Positions 58,576-64,000 of a DNA stretch of 64,000 nt are shown one piece after another; position 1 is the first letter of the stretch, and every line of letters begins with the position of its first letter. The DNA lies in NCBI RefSeq assembly GCF_947623445.1, contig NC_135248.1, forward strand, positions 12,719,820 through 12,783,819. Direction: 5' to 3'. This stretch comes from Clavelina lepadiformis. Taxonomy: Eukaryota > Chordata > Ascidiacea > Aplousobranchia > Clavelinidae. The notes beneath the pieces were generated by a model that saw nothing but the letters and a program-made list of their open reading frames with translations, was not told the DNA's origin and did not search any database. A program made the position numbers and the translations under genes.

Positions 58576-61000
58576 CCAGTCAATGAGATCATAGTTTAAT
58601 AAGTTTTTTTGCGTTTTTTTTTATTTTTATTTTTACTGCAAAACTATTTATGATCCAAAATTTCTCTGTTTGTTTCGTTTTTCATTTTTTATTGTTTTCT
58701 GTCTTTTTGTTTATTTAGAAAAATATGATGATATGTATAATAATATAATAATAATTTACAATTATTTTGTTTGCGACAAAATGTTGCCATGTATGAAATC
58801 TCCATAAGTATAATAAGTCCTATGCACAAAATGAGTCAAAAATTTCAACTCTTTTATAAAGCAACTGATTTACCGCATATCATGTTTTCTATAATTCGTC
58901 CTTTTGCAGCAAACTGTAAAGTTATAACACAAGTCTTAAAACCAGCGGCTATATAGCGCTGCTAGCTATGATCAGTTTGTCCATTGGATAAAGTAATGAC
59001 ATTGACATTAACATTAACATTTTAACATTGAAACCTGCCAACAAAACGTTTGTGGTAAAGCACAAAATGAGGATTTTGTGCTTTTAACAGACAACAGAAA
59101 AATGAGGATTTTGAAACTTTATAATCGTGTATTATGATTGCGTGCTCCTTAAAATCTTTTCCCTGCAAAAGGTGTAAATTACAGCACAAAGCTTAAAAGT
59201 GCGGTGTCTGGCGGCCGCGGTGGTACCAGCGACGCCTGTAATTATAAAAGCGTTGTAAAGGCAGTACAGTCGCTTGAAATATAGCTGCGTTTTCAAAAGG
59301 CATGTTAGTCTTAGTTTACAAGTTATAATATCATCACGTGCTAAGTATTAACCTTTAGTCGAGCAGACGCTTATGTAACTAATTCAAGCTGTCAATCAAG
59401 ATTTCCAAGTTCTGAGGAAATTCGTGCCAAAATTTTCCATCGACCACCGATCGTTACGAAAATATAAAACGTACTTTCCCGCCACAGCCGCCTGAATATA
59501 TGATTAGCAGTTGACGTCATAATCGTGTATATCTTTGGTCATATCTTTGAAAAGCACAAAACCAAAGCTCATTCAATAATAATCAAGTTTTGTTTGTCGA
59601 TATACGGCATTTCTCGCTTATTGTATTCCTTGTGATGTAACTTTGACAAAAAACCCTTGAATAAAAAATGTTGAAACTTTCCCCGCACAGTTAGCTCAAT
59701 TGACAGGCGCTACAATGTCTGTTGTTAACCTATTATTATCTTTGCAGATGCTTATAGGAACTAAATTAAGTACTAAAAGTCTACAAAGTCTTACACCGAA
59801 GGAACATAAAACACGTCGTGTTATATAAGTCTAACAACAAAACTTTTTTCCTTACAGCAAAAACAAATATAACAGCGGCTTAAAATCAAGATCAAGTCCA
59901 ACCTAATATAGTCCCGCACCACTAGACTTTATTTAGAAGCTCTTGTCACGATGTGCGGAACCTTTCTCCGCATTTCAAAGCGGAGTTTGGTTTCTTAGAC
60001 TTATTTTTTGGTATTTTTCGTAAAGTTTCATTTGAATTTTTAGCCGCTATTAAACGGAAATTCGTTGGGCATTTTAATGTATTGTATGCATTACTAATCA
60101 AAGTTTGCCAATGCAACCAGAAGCATGAATATTTTGCAATTCTAACGATTTTTTCCTCCATTCAACGTTCTACAGTTGAATGGAGCCATAAAGCTGAGTA
60201 TACAAGGTGTGTTACTTCATACGATGGCTTAAATTAACTAAAATCATGTGCAAACGAAAATAGAAATATGCAATGATATTTTTCGCTGACAAAAAAATTC
60301 TGTTGTAAAACATGATAAACAATAAAACGAGAAAGCGGGGAATAGTTTTAGTGAAAAAGCAAAACATCAAAATAATAGAAATGCGGCACGTCATCAATCG
60401 TCATAAGAAGACGGATCTCAAAAGCAAAGAAACAGAACCAAAGTCACGTATACGTTTTTTGTTTCCGTTAAGCAGAATTAACGCTTCATGTTTGACCTGC
60501 GGCAATTTGGTTTAGCAAAGCATTCAATGCCGCAGCTTCAGGTATGGGTATTGTTGTTAAGTTTTCCTAGGTTCTGTAAATCCTCTCTGTTTCCGAACAA
60601 GCAGCGACTCGGATCAAACAAAATATTAAAAGTACAGTACCAGATAAAAAAACAAATGGCCGCTTTCCACTGCACCACAGGTAGAATGAACTTAAGGCAG
60701 TTACATCTTGGGTAATTACCACATAATTAAGGAAAATGAAGGCAACCCTGAGACGCAAAGCGCCGCATTATTTGCACGTAGTTTGTCTTTCTCTGTTTCA
60801 AACACACTTGACCGAGTGCTAAATCAGCAATTTTTTTGGTCAAAATGCTTTTTGTTGAAGCAAGCAATTTTGAAAGATTTGTTTCATCCCAAATTTGTTG
60901 GTTGGTAAACAATAGTTTGAAATATTTTCACTCAGTCCCAAAGTCAATGAATATTGATGTGATTCTGTGATTATGTTTAACCTTCCAGGAGATAAGTCAT
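58576..61000. other. 3' flank of copy 2 and intergenic
   Basis: The region 59280-59400 is the duplicate of about 50120-50260. A tRNA-like start (gttagctcaattgacaggcg, about 59690) has no B box. A 94-codon frame at 59953-60237 has no motif or splice context. No gene is called. Confidence 0.4.
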
Positions 61001-64000
61001 ACCGCGCTGCTTTAGTCACGCCAAGTCTCCAATTGCATCTCGTTAAACTTGTAGTAAATCGTTGCAACCACTTATAGTAAGTTGACTGACCTTATAAGGA
61101 ACATGCTATTTGGAAAACATTTTCGTAACAATAGGAAACTTGGAAAAAAGAGACACATCATTAAGAGAAGAAATACAAAAGTTCTAGGCTTTGAAAACTG
61201 CCAGAAATTACAACATTCAATCTTGTTATAGTCAAAATGGAAATACTTTACGTTTTTGTGAACCCTAATTTTGAGAAACTATTACCGTTAATTACGGGTT
61301 GCTACAAGATTACTTGATGTTTGCAAGTTATTCAACATTATTTATATCATAAAATAACCAAGTTCACTTCGTCATGAATTACGTCAAACTTGCGCTATGC
61401 AAGTGACGTAATTTGCAGGTGACCTTTTTCGGCGCCAGTTTAAAAACACGACCCAGACAATCACGTTCAGTCTATTTGTCATTTATCCTGATCATTGTAC
61501 AAATTTTTCATCATTACAAACATGCGCCATTTTATAACACCGAGGGTCAACTTTATGTATAGCTGCGCAAATGTAAATTTTATAACCGAACTTTTATGTA
61601 TATATTTATATATAATTTTATCACGCAAAAGATAAGTTGAAATGTATAACTTCACGCTTAAACATTTGGCACTGCAACCGGCAGATTTTGCCTTTTACTG
61701 CGATTGCGGTTTTACTAAAAAAAAAAAACAAACAGCAGAATCTTAACAATCGAAAACTTCTTTGTCCTTTATTCTAAGACAATTGCCACGAACTTAGAAA
61801 CGTGTTTAATGTGTACACGGCCAAAGTCACGTTCACAGAGTGCACTTAATACCAGCATCAGGTAATTATCATTTCCACGTACTTGGCTTTGCAAGCTGCT
61901 TTTCAGAAATTTTACAAAGTTGAATCAAAAACCGCTTATCTGTGTTTATTCTTTCGAAATGCAAGAAACACTTTTCTAAAACAGGCAAATTTGATGGCTT
62001 GCTTGAATTAACTTCAAAGTATTGATGAAATCAAGGTAAAATTTACCAACATAAAAACTAAAAAAATCATGATTTTCTTCGGCGCTATGCAGTGAAAGTT
62101 AAAATAATTAGTGCTAACAAATAAAAACCAACGTGTTCCATTCCCTCTAAAAAGTCTGAAACAGCTACAGGTTGAAGCTACGTGATGTAATATGATACAA
62201 TATTATATGCTAATCCCGGATGTGTTGCGATCGCGACATTCACCTCGACATTCTTTTCATTTGTACCGTTAAGAAGCTTTGATATTTTGCTTCTTAGATA
62301 AGTTGATGTTAAACAGAGACTTTCTGGAAACAGCTGTCAACCACGAAAACTTGGGAATTTCTCGTAAATATGTTTCTGTTCGTGGAACAAAACATCACAG
62401 CCTTAGGCCTTAGCTTATTATTTATAGTTGTACAAAACTTTCAATCCATCTTTGCGTCTTAAGCTACAATATGCATTTTTCATGGACCGAAAACCCACCT
62501 ATTTACAACAGATATTTTGGTTTATACTGTATACTTGAGCATATACTTACACTATGTATACAAAACACTTTTACATAAACTTAGTAATCGATGTTCATTA
62601 CGTCATACGTCTCATTGAGTTTAAACAAAGAAGCATTTTTTAGATTTTATCACGTGTATGCAGTTGTCTGCTCTTTATCGATTTGCCAAACTTCAACTCA
62701 GCGGCAACAGCTCTGTATAGAAGAGTTTTTGAGTCGATTGTGTGAAGAAATTTGTTAGGCCAGTGCACATTAATGTATTGCTTATTTGCAAAGTTTTACT
62801 GATTAACACGATCAAATGATTAACATTTACTGATTAACTCTACACACACTTTCCAAGGTAAAACCTTATATTAAAGACTCGCCTACAGCACTTTTTAAGT
62901 CTGTCAAATGTGGCGCATGTACGAAAGAGGTCGTGTGAAGTAGATTGTCGACAAAATTCAGAAATAAACGCGACTTAATCGAAGTTCGGGCCGCGATATC
63001 ATAAGAAGCGAGAGCAAAAGTGCACATACAGTAAAGGGTGTCGCGATTTACCGTGAAGACGAGTCATGACGTATCTATATACGCATGATGACCGGTACCA
63101 CTTGTTATGTTTGTGCTTTCAGCTGTATGCGTAAAGTTTAGCTTTATGTTCTTCGGAATAAGGCAAAAAAAAACTTAATTTTATTGTGGTCGATCCAGTT
63201 CCACAAAATTTAAGTAAAATGCTTTATAACAAAAAAAATGAAGAAAAATTTGAAACTAGTATTTTAACCAGCAGTCGAGTGAGTTTTCTAAAAAAACTTA
63301 TTCAATGAACTAATTTTTATATAAATTTTAGCTCACAAGAGTCGAAGTTTGAGATATTTCTTATCGATTTTTCGACAATGTTCAACCACCTCGCCACAGG
63401 TCGTCGTACTGTGGTGAACCAAAGTTGTTCAGCCATCCAGGCAACAGCTGTCGCAGGACCGAAGTCGAGCCACCACTGCAACGTCATCTAAAACACGCAG
63501 GTCATGTATTCTGTGGACACGTGATAATTAAACAGTCAGATATAACACGGTCTCTGCGGTTTGCACCTCCCCGCCACAAAACAGCGGCAAAATTTGCCAC
63601 TCCATATATTTCTTGCATTCTCAAAAGCCTCAAGTGAAGCTGATTGAGTTACTCCGTTGCTCGAACAGCAAAAAAGAGTGAATTTATTGCAGTCAATAGT
63701 TAAGGTGCCCGCAAGACCTGGGAGATTATTTACCCTGTAGGACGCAGACAATCACAGTACGCAAGATGGTGTTCACGACACTTGCGATTTGGTAGGGGTG
63801 CTGCGACGCCAGACATGTACGCCACAGACAAAGACGCCAAACATTACCTTTGATCAACAGTAACGATGAAACCATAAAAGTGACTTTAGCCCTGTACACA
63901 CCATGCACGTTTCTCTATCGCTGACACGAGAACATACTATAGAAAATGTGCTGACTATATCATTCATGCCAGTTTGAAATACATATCCTGTTGTGTTTAG
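61001..64000. other. Intergenic, no supported gene
   Basis: AT-rich throughout. A GC-richer stretch at about 63380-63640 has short frames (one starting MFNHLATGRRTVVNQ) and may be an exon or repeat of something that continues beyond the window. I could not support either. Confidence 0.35.

Noticed and set aside
59690-59730. tRNA-like start gttagctcaattgacaggcg
   Set aside because: Resembles an A box, but no B box follows at tRNA distance and no cloverleaf can be drawn.
63384-63637. Short frames near the right edge (MFNHLATGRR.. and others)
   Set aside because: GC-richer than the surroundings but no motif, no phase-consistent partner exon, and the window ends nearby.
1-64000. CRISPR array or prokaryotic operon
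   Set aside because: The tandem repeats found lack CRISPR repeat/spacer structure, and the genes are clearly eukaryotic with spliced exons.

Overview
The window looks like a piece of a tunicate (ascidian, Ciona-like) nuclear genome. It is AT-rich, its genes are compact with short exons, introns use GT/AG, and the one gene assignable to a named family by strong homology across many exons is a Pax2/5/8 transcription factor with a divergent, ascidian-style architecture. The species call is an inference from gene content and texture, not a match.

Layout. (1) 0-4 kb: degenerate sequence with a possible Penelope-like remnant and an unassigned open stretch. (2) 4.0-22.0 kb: a cluster of five mu-class glutathione S-transferase genes, all single-exon: one with an early in-frame stop (4.0 kb) and four intact (13.4 + strand; 16.2, 19.5 and 21.3 kb - strand). 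The spacer at 5-12 kb holds accessory DNA: a possible two-exon microprotein gene (6.4 kb), tRNA-derived SINE-like pieces, a perfectly phased 28-bp minisatellite, and a hAT-type MITE with a clean 8-bp target duplication. (3) 12.9-20.8 kb is an imperfect palindrome of about 2.6-kb arms, each carrying promoter, GST, companion ORF and a further repeat block. A third GST unit lies in the spacer and a SINE-containing insertion of about 1 kb lies in the right arm. (4) 22-42.5 kb: Pax2/5/8. Ten exons (31584-42510) join with consistent splice phase and encode the paired domain, octapeptide, a long proline-rich region, a Pax2/5/8-type C-terminal motif and, unexpectedly, an OAR-like tail. A phase-compatible first exon lies at 24966-25068. 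(5) 44.3-59.9 kb: a tandem segmental duplication containing two six-exon genes (47140-49578, 56566-58575). Both encode small type I membrane proteins with two PPxY motifs, preceded by duplicated TATA promoter segments and a relic of a third copy. Between the two genes sit a 1.9-kb Mutator-like DNA transposon with terminal arrays and target duplication, and a fossil of another repetitive family. (6) 58.6-64 kb: no supported gene.

How the parts relate. The GST cluster is a detoxification/eicosanoid-type enzyme family expanding by local inverted and direct duplication. The Pax gene is a developmental regulator flanked by large non-coding introns likely to hold cis-regulation. The membrane-protein pair is an uncharacterised recent family whose cytoplasmic tail is nearly frozen while its short ectodomain has diverged. 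I saw no CRISPR array, rRNA gene or convincing intact tRNA gene.
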